From Stomorhina lunata (Eukaryota; Arthropoda; Insecta; Diptera; Rhiniidae): a DNA stretch of 64,000 bases. The notes under the pieces were generated by a model. It did not search any database. It saw only the letters and a list, made by a program, of their open reading frames with translations, and had not been told where the DNA came from. Positions within the stretch are counted from its first letter, which is position 1, and the number at the start of each line of letters is the position of its first letter. Of the stretch, positions 10,218-21,030 are shown one piece after another. Location: NCBI GenBank assembly GCA_933228675.1, contig OW121743.1, positions 310,001-374,000 of the forward strand, given 5' to 3'. A program made the position numbers and the translations under genes.

Positions 10218-10515
10218 CCCAGCAAAACTTTGGTAATGGGTTTAACTTAGGTGATATATTAATTATCATGTAATTTGTACAACATAACGTCTGAATTACT
10301 TTCAAGTTATTAAAGTAATTATTTGTGTTTCAAATGGTAATTTAAACAAAGTTACCCGGGATCAAATCCTACCAAGGCAAGCAAGTTCATTTTTATTATT
10401 TTTAAAAATTTAGTTACTAAATAAGTTTTTTTTAATGACATTTTATTTTAAAAATACAAAATCTTAAAGAAAATTGACTCATGGTAATAAAAACACCATC
10501 GTATTTAATATTTTA
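10218..10515 (+). mobile_element. CCCAG-family element, copy D, left end only
   Basis: Starts CCCAGCAAAACTTTGGTAAT after a TT flank and matches the left end of copy A (15674). This includes the degenerate B-box-like GGGATCAAATCCTACCAAGG near 10358 and the downstream segment around GACTCATGGTAATAAAAACA. Similarity stops at about 10515. The right half is missing or replaced by the AT-rich array that follows. Confidence 0.75.
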
Positions 10516-10659
10516 GCTCTTTATATTATTATTTGTAGTGAACAAATTTTGCGTTAAAATGATTTTATTGAAAATTGTATTGAGATATAATTAGCAATTA
10601 ATTTGTAGGTCTTAGGTTTTCGAAAAAGATTAACAAGGTTTAAATGTTTATTTTTTTAT

Positions 10660-11400
10660 AGGATTTAAAATAAATCTGATTTTTAAGCAAATTTTCCACA
10701 AATGTTTATAGGAAACTTTACAAATTTTTTTTATTTTTATAAAAAATTTTTTAAAAATTTTCTTATTTTTATAGGAAAATTTTCAAAAAGTTCTTGTTTT
10801 TATAAGATTTTTTTTTAAATTTAGTATTTTTATAGGAAATTTAAAAATTTTTTTTTTATTAAATTTTTCAAAAATTTCTTATTTTTATAGGAAATTTCAT
10901 AGGAAAATTTTCAAAAAGTTCTTGTTTTTATAAGATTTTTTTTTAATTTAGTATTTTTATAGGAAATTTAAAAAATTTTTTATTAAATTTTTCAAAAATT
11001 TTTTATTTTTATAGGAAATTTCAAAAATTTCTTATTTTTATGGAAAATTTTTCAAAAATGTCTTAGTTTTTTTTTGGAAAATTTTCAAAAGTTTCTTATT
11101 TTTATAGGAAAATTTTAAAAACTTTCTTATTTTTATTAGAAATTTCTTATTTTTATAGGAAATTTTCAAAAATTTTCTTATTTTTATAGAAATTTTTTGT
11201 TTTTATAGGAAAATTTTTAGAAATTTCTTATATTTATAGGACATTTTTTTAAATTTTTTTAATTTGATAGAAAATTTTTAGGTTTAAATGTTGACAAAAA
11301 TTTCTTATTTTTATAGGAAATTTTCAAAAATTTTCTTATTTTTATAGAAATTTTTTATCTTAATAGGAAAAATTTTCAGAAATTTCATATCCTATATAAA
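10660..11400 (+). repeat. AT-rich minisatellite array
   Basis: Many degenerate copies of a roughly 30-bp unit around TTCTTATTTTTATAGGAAA occur in tandem. A higher-order duplication of about 128 bp (first copy from 10771, second from about 10899) shares ATTTTCAAAAAGTTCTTG and the following segments. No coding. Confidence 0.85.
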
Positions 11401-11405
11401 TTTAC

Positions 11406-11697
11406 CCCAGTCAGCATTTAGAAGATTATTTTTGGAAAAATCACCCAAATGAGTCCTTTTTAACCAGTTTGGAAGACCAAAAAACGATTTGTCGCCTGTG
11501 CGATTAAAAAACTAGTCGACGGAGGTTCGCGCTTATGCTAAAAACTTACAATTTAAAAATACAATAGGGTACCATTTTTTCGCGAAGACACAGTCTTTTT
11601 CGAATCGAAAATGATGGCATATTCGATTGTTTTAATCGTCCGCGGCAGTCGAAAAAGAGTCAAATATGATCACAAAATAACAAAAATGCTGACTGGG
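11406..11697. mobile_element. Small TIR element (CCCAGTCAGCATTT ends)
   Basis: The left end CCCAGTCAGCATTT is matched by the inverted right end AAATGCTGACTGGG (with one extra A), giving a 292-bp unit with more GC than its surroundings. The terminal CCCAG is shared with the larger tRNA-armed family but the rest differs. A target duplication is not evident. No coding capacity. Confidence 0.65.
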
Positions 11698-14286
11698 ATG
11701 TATGTAATATATAATATTTGTTAAAGTATGGGTTTAGTGAACGCACACGGCGAACCGTTCCGTACATTAAAATGGTGTAAATTACAAGGTTCGTAAAAAT
11801 ACTGTTAAAATACTTTATTTAACATGTATTTCTGACTCGAGTAGGTTGACATTCGCTTTTATCTCAGCCATTTACCAGAACTTTGGATATCCACAAGAAA
11901 TGTATCTACCAAAAGTAGGTGCATGTTCAAATCCCTGCTCATTTTGTCAGTATTGCATATGATTCTTCAACTGTTAGGTTTTTTATGAAAATGATCGAGT
12001 TATTTATGAATGCACCACAACAATACTTCGACAAAATATTACGAACACAGCCACAAGTAAGTTGTCTAAAAATTCGTAACATAGTACATACTTTATAGTA
12101 CTCTAAAGTTTAATAAAAAATACCCTAAAATTCTAGAGAACGGAACGTTATAAGGTACCGTTCTTTTTTTATCATACCTTTGTGTACTTAACTTTGTTTC
12201 CGACATATTTATATACTTTCAAATTAATAACTTTTGTATGTACGTAAGTTCAGTACAATATAATAAGGTACTGTTTTTTTTTTCGAATTTTGGTATATTA
12301 TTCCCTTTTTCAACCATTTGTCATAATTGTAGCATTATTTATTATTTGGTTCGAAAGAAATCTACTTTAAACACAATTGTCACATTTTTACCTCACAAAA
12401 TACATAAAATATATGATTGTTATTATTTTTTGTTAAATTTTATAAAACAAAAAATATTTATTTACAAATATTTTTAATATTTTAAAATTTTTTATTTTTT
12501 TGACAATCATAAATAAAACATGATTAATGTTTTCATTTCACACCAATAAAAAAGCAAAAATTTATCAGTTTTAGGGATTATAAAAAAAAATGCCATCGAT
12601 TTTTTAAATAATTAAATAAAACGTATATAATAAACTTAAAAATATAATAAAATTTGAATATATTTAGATAAATAACACCTTTGAATTAACTAATCCGACT
12701 ATACAAATTAAAAGTAGAAATAAAATTAAAAAAAGGAAATAAAATTAAAAAAAAAATCAAAAACGAGCAAATCACTTCGACCGTTTTTTATTTTGTAATA
12801 ACTGAATGCAACAGGAGTTATTATATCTTACTTTAAAATGTAATATATGGTGTTGTATGTCAACATTTAAACCTAAATTTTTTTTCAAATTAAGAAATTT
12901 TTGAAAAATTTTCTATAAATAGGTATACATACATATGTATATGGGGTTAGAATTCAATTACAATTTGTAAAATCAAAAAAATAAAAAGGTGTGAAATACA
13001 TAATTGTTGAGGCAAATGAACATCTGATGTTTGCAAATAGATAAAATGCGATAATTAATATTTTCATGCAACTAATCGGACGTAGATATATAAAAAAAGT
13101 ATTAATTAAACATGCGCGAATGCCAACAATCGTGTTTACGTATTCATGTAAACTATTAAAAATGTATACAAGTTTTACATTTTAATTTTTTTAATTATTG
13201 CAAAATTAACCCTAGATTCACCGGGTTTGTTCTGAAACGATTTAATCACTTCGAACAATTGTTCAGAATGAACAAAGCTTCCATATTGAAAAACTGTATT
13301 AGTTACTTTAAGAAAGTACCAACAAAAAGTGCCTGTAAATAATTTTTATGGTAAAATTTTATTTAAGCTTAAAATAGGCTAATAAAATGAATGAAAAGGC
13401 ATTCCGAACAATTTTTATTATCTAAATACATATAAAACCAAAATATTCGAAACAAAAAGATTATACATATAGAACTAACCTGAAACAAGGCTTAAAATTC
13501 CTTCGTTTACTTTAAAATATTTTTAAAAACGTCCTTTTTTCTAAAATTTTGTTTTAAAATTTAAACAAAATATTTGTAATAGGAATTTTGCATGTCATTA
13601 CATCGCGCGATATTTTGGTTTATTTTTATCCAAATTTGTTGAAAAATTACACATTTGCTATAAATTTTTATTTATGACCACATCTGATGTTTAATGGCCA
13701 ATATAATATTATTTGTGTTGGTTGCCGAGATATTCATTATTTTTCTGATTTTATGAACGAAAAAAATACTTATTTAAAACCAAATTGCAACGATTAAGAA
13801 AATTACGAGCTCTCGGTAAACAATATTTTGTTTTTTTTTTTTTTGGCGATTTTTCTTAAAATCTTTTTTATTATTTTTGGTTCTTTTCTACTAGACATTC
13901 AACAGAGAATGAAAAGATCAAAGAAATTTCTTTTCGTATTTCCCAAAAAAGAAAACAAAATTTAAAAACAACTATTCAACGAAAATAAATGTAAATTCTA
14001 AGAAATTATTATGAGTGGTAAAAAAACATTTAATTATTTAATAAAAATTTTCTCAACAGATGCTGAAATTTGTTTGTAAGTACAAATTTTTAAGATTATA
14101 GAATGAAACACGACATACACTCACTCACATTAATTGATTATTATGACAATCATAATGAACACGATAATTAGGTTTTAATTGTCATTAATATTTGTTTTTT
14201 TGCTGTTAGTTAGTGCTAGACAATGAGTCAACAGGGTATCTCTGAGATGAGCGAAAATATGTTTAGATTGTCTTTACAATCTTATA
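11698..14286. other. AT-rich noncoding stretch
   Basis: No convincing gene. TTAACCCTAGATTCACCGGG at 13206 looks like a piggyBac-type left end, but I find no matching right end downstream. A GTTCAAATCCCTG segment near 11928 resembles a lone B box. Confidence 0.45.
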
Positions 14287-14482
14287 CCCAGCAAAACTTT
14301 TCATTACATAAAATAATACGACGAACAACTAAAATATCGTATATGAACTACTTATTCATTAGCAGCCAAATTCATAATCAAAAGTTGTGCAGTGTCTATG
14401 TAGTGAATTTATGCAGTGGATAAGTAGAATGTCGATTAAGTTTATGCACTAGTTATGTTTAAGTTAATTCAAAATACTTTTT
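14287..14482 (-). mobile_element. CCCAG-family element fragment, copy H, right end
   Basis: Begins CCCAGCAAAACTTTTCATTA after a TA flank, matching the right terminus of copies A, B and C in inverted orientation. It keeps the GAACTACTTATTCATT segment, after which similarity weakens. It is followed directly by a copy of the second repeat family. Confidence 0.65.
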
Positions 14483-15286
14483 TATACCCTTCACCACCAT
14501 AGGTGGAAAGGGTATTATAAGTTTGTGCTGATGTTTGTAACGCATAGAAATATTTGTCTTAGACCCACCTTTTAGTATACCAATATGCTTAGAATCACTT
14601 TCTGAGTCGATTTAGCGATGTCCGTCCGTCCGTCCGTCCGTCTGGCTGGCTGGACCCCCATGTAAACCTTGTAATCAAACTACAGGTCGCAATTCTAAAG
14701 ATAATTTGATGAAATTTGGCACAGATCATTTTTTTGATAATGGGACCATGGCTATTGAAATTGGTCAAAATCGGTCCATTATTTATGGTACCTCCCATAG
14801 GTCCCACTTCCCGGAATTGCTATATTGGCCACAAATATCAATATTTTTTCATGAAATTTAAAACAAATACTGCTTATGTAAACTTAAATCACTATACCAA
14901 ATTTCGTTGAAATCGGTCCACATTTGACCATAGCTCCCATACAAATTCTTCTTTAAAAACGCACTAAATGAGACAAAAAATCACTAAAACGCTCGTAAAT
15001 CTAAAGATAATGGAAATTTTGAGTCTATTTTTTGCATACATAATTTTTGTAACAACTGTAATCAATCTGCCAAATTTCGAGATAATCGGTCCACATTTGA
15101 CCCTAGCTCTCATATAAGTCCAAATGACGGAAACAGGTTGAATATATACGTTTTGAGAAAATGTTTTTATGATGGCAAAATTTAGCAAATATTTGTCTTT
15201 ACACAGGAAAAATAACACCTTTGACCTTAGTGGTGAAGGGTATCGTATGGTCGGCTTGACCGACTATAGCGCTTTCTTACTTGTTT
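14483..15286 (+). repeat. ATACCCTTCACC family interspersed repeat, copy 1
   Basis: Starts ATACCCTTCACCACCATAGG followed by GGAAAGGGTAT, a terminal hairpin, and ends near CGGCTTGACCGACTATAGCG and CTTTCTTACTTGTTT. It contains a GTCCGTCCGTCC run and GGCTGGCTGG. Motifs of the type ATCGGTCCACATTTGACC and AGCTCCCAT recur internally. Copies 2 and 3 lie at 30768 and 57427. I recall similar repeats from several flies; the class is not assigned here. The minus-strand frames are not shared intact between copies and are not called as genes. Confidence 0.85.
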
Positions 15287-15673
15287 AAACAGTGTCTAAG
15301 AAAAACCTGCAGCGTTGCTTTTACAAAAAAACTACTTAAAAAATCAACTCTGACATTGTTTATACATTTTTTTGTGGAATTTAATTTGAAAAAAAATTGT
15401 TTGTGACGCCTTCAAATAAATTATTTAAAAAAAAATATAAGTGGAAAATGGTCAAAAAGAATCAGGAAGAAAAGGTAAAAACTGCTGTGTTACTTTGTGT
15501 ATTTTAATAAAATTTACATAAATTATTCATTTTTTTTCTCAACTGGTAATAAATAAACAGCTGTTTCACGGTTGTATTAGCAGAGTTAGGCACTGTTTAT
15601 GCAGTGTATAAATATAAGGTAACCATAGACTAAAAAATGTATATTGAATAAAACTGTAGATAGACACTACATT
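15287..15673. other. Spacer before copy A
   Basis: AT-rich sequence without a recognised gene. GTAGATAGACACTACATT near 15655 is partly the inverse of GTGTCTATGTAGTGAATT near 14392, so the flank may carry another decayed inverted element. Confidence 0.35.
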
Positions 15674-16952
15674 CCCAGCAAAACTTTGGTAATGGCAAGT
15701 ACTCTGATAACTGGTTACCTTGTTACATACCATCCGAATAAATAATAAGTTATTACAGAAGTACTTATTTGTAATTAAGATGGTAATTTAAACTGAATGG
15801 CTCCGGTTCAAATCCCACCAAGGGCAACAATTTTTTTTAGTTTTTTTTTTAATAAAAGAGTCTTTTTAAATGATTTTGGAATTTTAAGAACTTAAATATT
15901 ATCTTCTGTAAAAAAAATTGTAAAACTAACTCACGTTAATGAAAAAATACCATCATGAGTCAATTTTGATTATGTAGGGGATGTTGAATACCAAACACGA
16001 TTCTAATTGGTCTTAACTTGGTAAGCCCAACTTATCTGGGTCATCCTTCATCTCAACTGTGGACACATACCTCCTCATGGTATCACCCGGGGAGCTAGTT
16101 TAACACCCATTAATATTGTGAGTTAACATGTTCCGAGAGTTGTCCCATAAGATCGATAAAAATGGGTTAGGATTACGGGCTAGTAACCCTCTCTTAAAAA
16201 AAAATACAATGAAGAGGATAAAATTAAAATTGAAATGTCCCACTACTAATGTTAGAGGAGGATGTCCGAAACTTCGACAGAAAGACCAAGTAGAGGAACA
16301 TTTTTCAAAGCTTGGCCTATAAAATTGGAAAATATTCGCACAAGATCGAAATCCATGGAATTCTAAAATATGCTCGGACTTTGACCTTAACAGGTTGTAA
16401 CATTTAAGTAAGTAAGAGTCAATCTTATGTAAAAACTTATACAAAAAAGAAGATTTAAATTGTTTAAGTTTTAAAATAATTTTAAAAAAGTTTTAAAATA
16501 ATAATAATAATATTTTTCCAAAAATTACAACAAAGCAAAAAAAAGCAGGGAAAATCAAAGTTATTTTCACATGATTTTGGATCTAAAAATAAAAATTGTT
16601 TATATTAATTATAAGCTGCTATGTTTTCAACATATGAAGTAGCTCAGTGGAAGAGTCTCTGCCTAGCAGTCGGTGGGTCTGGGTTCGAGCCCCCATGGGA
16701 TCATAAAAATAATTTTGTATTTCGTTTAAAAATATATGTTTTTATTAAAACAACAACAAAAAAGTTGTTGCTGTTGTTGCTGTTGCTTTCAAATTGCTTA
16801 CCCAAGTCATTACTTTTCTGCAATTGGTAAGTACTTGCCTCCAATGACATCCCCATGTTAATGTAATGACTTAAACAGCGAATGAGCAAGTAGTTCGTGT
16901 TCAATAGTTTAACTGTTTAACTCATTATTTGGTAATGAAAAGTTTTACTGGG
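15674..16952 (+). mobile_element. CCCAG-family TIR element with tRNA-like modules, copy A
   Basis: A 1,279-bp unit from CCCAGCAAAACTTTGGTAAT to AATGAAAAGTTTTACTGGG, flanked by TT on both sides. The extreme ends are inverted (CCCAG-AAAACTTT). Near the left end lies a degenerate B box, CCGGTTCAAATCCCACC (about 15803), followed by T-runs. Near the right end is a tRNA-like module (16633-16703). The centre is more GC-rich and has no protein I recognise, although frames of 64 (plus) and 114 (minus) codons cross it. Copy B (18332-19584) is nearly identical in inverted orientation; copy C is at 60603. No transposase is present, so it is non-autonomous. Confidence 0.85.
16633..16703 (+). repeat. tRNA-like module with A and B boxes (copy A)
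   Basis: A perfect A box TAGCTCAGTGG (16640-16650) and B box GGTTCGAGCCC (16682-16692) are spaced as in a tRNA. The D-arm region resembles tRNA-Ala (GTAGCTCAGTGG), and a CTAGCAG loop would give an AGC anticodon, but the anticodon stem pairs poorly. It is probably a tRNA-derived pol III promoter captured by the element. Confidence 0.7.
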
Positions 16953-17572
16953 TTATTTTTGATTATGAATTTGGCTGTAGATGTTTAAGTTATTACATAA
17001 ACATGGCAAGTACTTAACAATTAAAAAAATAATTTAATTTTTTTAACAGCATTTTTTTTTTACTATTTTTCATCAGAACCTACACCGGGTATTGAACTCA
17101 AAACCCTGCCAGGCAGACTCTCTTACACTGAGCCATTTCCTACATTGGAAATCAAGATAGTGCTTCTTGTAATGTGCTCATACAATTTCTGTGAACATGC
17201 AAATTCTGTGGAAAATATTTTTGTCTTTTTCGACTTTAAAATTTTCTTTCAAAAATATTTCAATGCTATAATTTTTGTAACAATTATTTTGTATTGAATT
17301 ATTTGCACGGGCTTGAATCCCAAGTACATATTTTTAATTTGTCTTATTTTAATAATTTTTCAACATAAATCAAGTAATATAGTCGGTCAATCCCGACCAC
17401 GTGATACCTCATTTACTAGAAAAATATTCTTCTGTGATTTTTTGTCACTCTTTTTTGCTTTGCAAGTAAGATTGCACTGCACAGATTTTAAAGAAAATTC
17501 AAAATGAAAAATTTTATTTAAAAAACTAAGTCAAGAGGAAAAAAGTCATCCCATTACATATTTTTTGCTGGG
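16953..17572 (-). mobile_element. Older, divergent CCCAG-family copy E between A and B
   Basis: Segments aligned with the right half of the family (AGTTATTACATAAACATGGC; CAAGTACTTAACAATT) begin at about 16995. A degenerate tRNA-like module follows on the minus strand (about 17078-17150). The B-box region is GAGTTCAATACCC, and CACTGAGCCA (plus strand) corresponds to an A box TGGCTCAGTG. The unit ends TTTTTTGCTGGG at 17572 with a TT flank. It is much more diverged than A and B, so it is older. Copy A abuts its left side. Confidence 0.6.
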
Positions 17573-18331
17573 TTGTAAGTATTTACGGGTACAACGTGAA
17601 AGTGGTTTTACATTTTGCGATAAGAAAGATGATGATAGATTTTTTAATGGCCTTAAAATATTTGTATTTAAAAAATTGTACCTATATTCTGATTAAAATA
17701 AAACGATTTGAAGAAATTATTTTAGTACTGAAAAATTATTTTAAATTCTTTTTTATTTCTCAAACATAATTTCTACATATAATAAGTACATATTATATTT
17801 TAAAATCTTAAATTTATGCACTTAAGACATAATATGCAAAATATGTATCTCATAAAGTGAAAATTTTAATATGTTAATAGAAAATTAAAGTTTGTATGAA
17901 TTTTTATTGAATTTTATAATGAAATTAGAAAACAAAACCAGTGCACTTACATCTTTGATAATTCCAAACAATATATTCAATGCATTTAAATAGAAAAATT
18001 TTAAATAAATTATTGAAATATGACATATTTATACAAAATATGAGTGTATGTATACGATTATAAGATGCAAATAAAAATGAGTGCAATGCAGTTAATAATT
18101 CATAGTATTTTTAGCGTAACACAAAAATATTGATTGGACCCATCCACAGTTTTTCAAAATCCTGAGACCCAACTGTGGCTACCAAATTGATCGAAATTCG
18201 GTCATAGGTTTTTGTGTTTTATAGGATTTAGGTGTAAGATACTAGTAGACCTATTGGCAAACCTTAAATAATATTAACTTAATTAGATAATTTACTTTAA
18301 TATTTTATCAAACGTCTGCACATGATTACTA
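17573..18331. other. Spacer between copies E and B
   Basis: AT-rich, no gene recognised. It makes up the rest of the loop between the A and B inverted arms. Confidence 0.5.
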
Positions 18332-19584
18332 CCCAGTGAAACTTTTCATTACCAAATAATGAGTTAAACAGTTAAACTATTGAACACGAACTACTTACTC
18401 ATTCGCTGTTTAAGTCATTACATTAACATGGGGATGTCATTGGAGGCAAGTACTTACCAATTGCAGAAAAGTAATGACTTGTGTAAGCAATTTGAAAGCA
18501 ACAACAACAACAGCAACAACTTTTTTGTTGTTGTTTTATTAAAAACATATATTTTTAAACGAAATACAAAAATTTTTTTTATGATCCCATGGGGGCTCGA
18601 ACCCAGACCCCTCCGTCTGCTAGGCAGAGACTCTTCCACTGAGCTACTTCATATGTTGTTGAAAACTCAGCAGCTTATAATTAATATAAACAATTTTTAT
18701 TTTTAGATCCAAAATCATGTGAAAATAACTTTGTTTTTCCCTGCTTTTTTTTGCTTTGTTGTAATTTTTGGAAAAATATTTTTATACGATTTTTTGTAAT
18801 TATTTTAAAACTTTTTTAAAATTATTTTAAAACTTAAACAATTTAAATCTTCTTTTTTGTATAAGTTTTTACATAAGATTGACTCTTACTTACTTAAATG
18901 TTACAACCTGTTAAGGTCAAAGTCCGAGCATATTTTAGAATTCCATGGATTTCGATCTTGTGCGAATATTCTCTCTACTTGGTCTTTCTATCGAAGTTTC
19001 GGACATCCTCCTCTAACATTAGGTAGTGGGACATTTCAATTCTAATTTTATCCTCTTCATTGTATTTTTTTCAAGAGAGGGTTACTAGCCCGTAATCCTA
19101 ACCCATTTTTATCGATCTTATGGGACAACTCTCGGAACATGTTAACTCACAATATTAATGGGTGTTAAACTAGCTCCCCGGGTGATACCATGAGATGAAG
19201 GATGACCCAGATAAGTTGGGCTTACCAAGTTAAGACCAATTAGAATCGTGTTTGGTATTCAACATCCCCTACATAATCAAAATTGACTCATGATGGTATT
19301 TTTTCATTAACGTGAGTTAGTTTTACAAATTTTTTTTACAGAAGATAATATTTAAGTTCTTAAAATTCAAAAATCATTTAAAAATACTCTTTTAATAAAA
19401 AAAAAAAACTAAAAAAAATTGTTGCCCTTGGTGGGATTTGAACCGGGGCCATTCAGTTTAAATTACCATCTTAATTACAAATAAGTACTTCTGTAATAAC
19501 TTATTATTTATTCCGATGGTATGTTGTAGTCGTTACAAGGTAACCAGTTATCAGAGTACTTGACATTACCAAAGTTTTGCTGGG
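18332..19584 (-). mobile_element. CCCAG-family TIR element with tRNA-like modules, copy B
   Basis: Inverted relative to copy A and nearly identical along most of its length, including the CTCGGAACATGTTAACTCAC segment. It lacks about 40 bp around the CTCTACTTGGTC region and a short piece near CCATGAGATGAAGG that A retains. It starts CCCAGTGAAACTTTTCATTA, ends AAAGTTTTGCTGGG and has TA on both sides. The tRNA-like module is at 18590-18652: the B box reads as GGGCTCGAACC at 18593-18603, the A box as CCACTGAGCTA at 18636-18646. The left-end B-box-like GGGATTTGAACCGGGGCC is at about 19432. Confidence 0.85.
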
Positions 19585-20070
19585 TATATAAACCACATAG
19601 TTTTATGTAAACTTTAATAAAACTTTGAAATTAGGAGTTAATCGATCAATATTTTACCATAGATTCTATATTTTGGGAAAGTTTTCAAAATAAAGCCTAG
19701 TCGGTCAATTTATCAAAACTACTGGGTAATTTGCATAAATAAATATTTTTTTTTTAAGTTTTTATGTAAATATGAACATATATTTAAGTTTATTTACCAA
19801 ATTGGTAAACAAATATATTTAAGGTTATTATGATGTTTTAATGGCGTTATTTAACAATGAGTCAGTCAGTCAGTAGAGTTTTTAAAGCCCAGCTAAATTT
19901 AAATTTAAGATAAATTTGAATAAATATGCAAAACCCAATTTTTATAGATTCGGAAGATAAGACTATTATATATAAATCAGTACAATCGATAAGTCTCATC
20001 TGTATATTTTATTTATTTTGTTGTATTTTGTTATTTGGCAATCACGATGCTACCATCTGGCAACTCACCA
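19585..20070. other. AT-rich spacer
   Basis: No gene seen. It contains short poly-T runs and a CAGTCAGTCAGT segment near 19863. Confidence 0.5.
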
Positions 20071-20155
20071 ATATATGTGGCATAGTTGGTTAGCAAGTCA
20101 ACACTTAAGCATAGCATATCAAATTCTGCTTGGGTTCGAGCCCCAATTAAGTCAA
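20071..20155 (+). repeat. tRNA-like sequence with long A-to-B spacing
   Basis: The A box TGGCATAGTTGG (20078-20089) and B box GGTTCGAGCCC (20133-20143) are both perfect to consensus. Their start-to-start distance of 55 nt is about 10 nt longer than in a simple tRNA, as in tRNAs with a long variable arm (Leu, Ser) or a SINE head. Acceptor pairing is not convincing, so I call it tRNA-like rather than a tRNA gene. Confidence 0.5.
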
Positions 20156-20329
20156 CATTAAATTTTGTTATAATTAATTTTTATCAAAATTATGAATTAC
20201 CACATCGTTCTTTAACGGTGGTAACGCATGCAGTTAACACGCTGTTGATATGAAAAAATTGGCTGTGGACCAAAAAGCTTGAATAATGTGTCAAGCTAAA
20301 AACAAATGGCGCAACTTCACTTCTTAAAA

Positions 20330-21030
20330 TTGTAATACTTGAAAGATATCAACGTCATCGGCAAACACGAGTATCATGTGTTTTCTGTTGAAAATTGTTC
20401 CAGATGAATTAAGCATCTCGGAACATTTTCTCTAACACAATATTAAAGGGATCGCATGATAAACTATCGCCTTGCCCGAATCCCCGTTTAGTGAAGAAGG
20501 ACTCCAAAGGTTCTTACCTATTTTAACTGACGAGGTTGTATTAGTTAATGTCATCCTGTATAACCTTATTAGCTTCGTAGGGATGCCAAACACAAACATT
20601 CCTTTAAATAATTTCGTTGGTATCGGGCTGTCAAAAGCAGCTTTATAGTCATCGAAGAGGTGATAAGTGTCTATTTGTTTTTCTCCAGGATTTGACGTAG
20701 CGTGAAGATTTAATCAGTGGTAGATTTACCCGGTCTAAAGAATCATTATTGGACCATATTGTGTTAACCTTTCACACAGTATGATCGTTATAATCTTATA
20801 TGCAATTAAAAGGAGGCTTATAACCTCTATTATTGGCATATACGGTTTTATCAATTTTTTTGTACACTGGACAAAAGAACACTAAGACTTCAATCATCGG
20901 GCATACTTTTTTCTAACCATATGCTTCTTAAAAGCTGGGACATACTCCTTGTAAACTCATCACCTTCGATCTTAAAAAGCTCTGCTGGCAAACCATAGGC
21001 ACCCTGACTAACCTCGATGATGTGCAACTA
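20330..21030 (-). pseudogene. LINE reverse transcriptase, heavily decayed
   Basis: Read on the minus strand from about 21030, fragments in several frames follow the order of an insect LINE reverse transcriptase: YGLPAELFK, W-SLSVLCPVYKK, NNRGYKP, IDTYHLFDDYKAAFDS (first Asp block), FGIPTKLIRLYRMTLTNT, SSVKIGKNL, then FGQGDSLSCDPFNIVLEKM. VFADDVDIF (the F/YADD catalytic block) lies at about 20345-20371. Multiple stops and frameshifts interrupt it. The QGDSLSCDLFN plus YADDIDI combination is typical of an abundant insect LINE, different from the family at 5236. Confidence 0.8.

Noticed and set aside
11880..12066. Exon-like segment ending in CCACAA|GTAAGT
   Set aside because: No acceptor or continuous protein-like frame supports it; an isolated donor match is expected by chance.
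13206..13225. piggyBac-like left end TTAACCCTAGATTCACCGGG
   Set aside because: No matching right end followed by TTAA was found downstream.
14620..14655. GTCC microsatellite as an independent feature
   Set aside because: It is an internal part of the ATACCCTTCACC repeat (GTCCGTCCG in copy 1, shortened in copies 2 and 3).
16100..16444. A 114-codon minus-strand frame in copy A, partly shared with copy B
   Set aside because: It spans a mixed region of a non-autonomous element, is broken or shortened in B, has no recognisable domain, and runs into poly-Phe from an A-run. Shared DNA explains the similarity.
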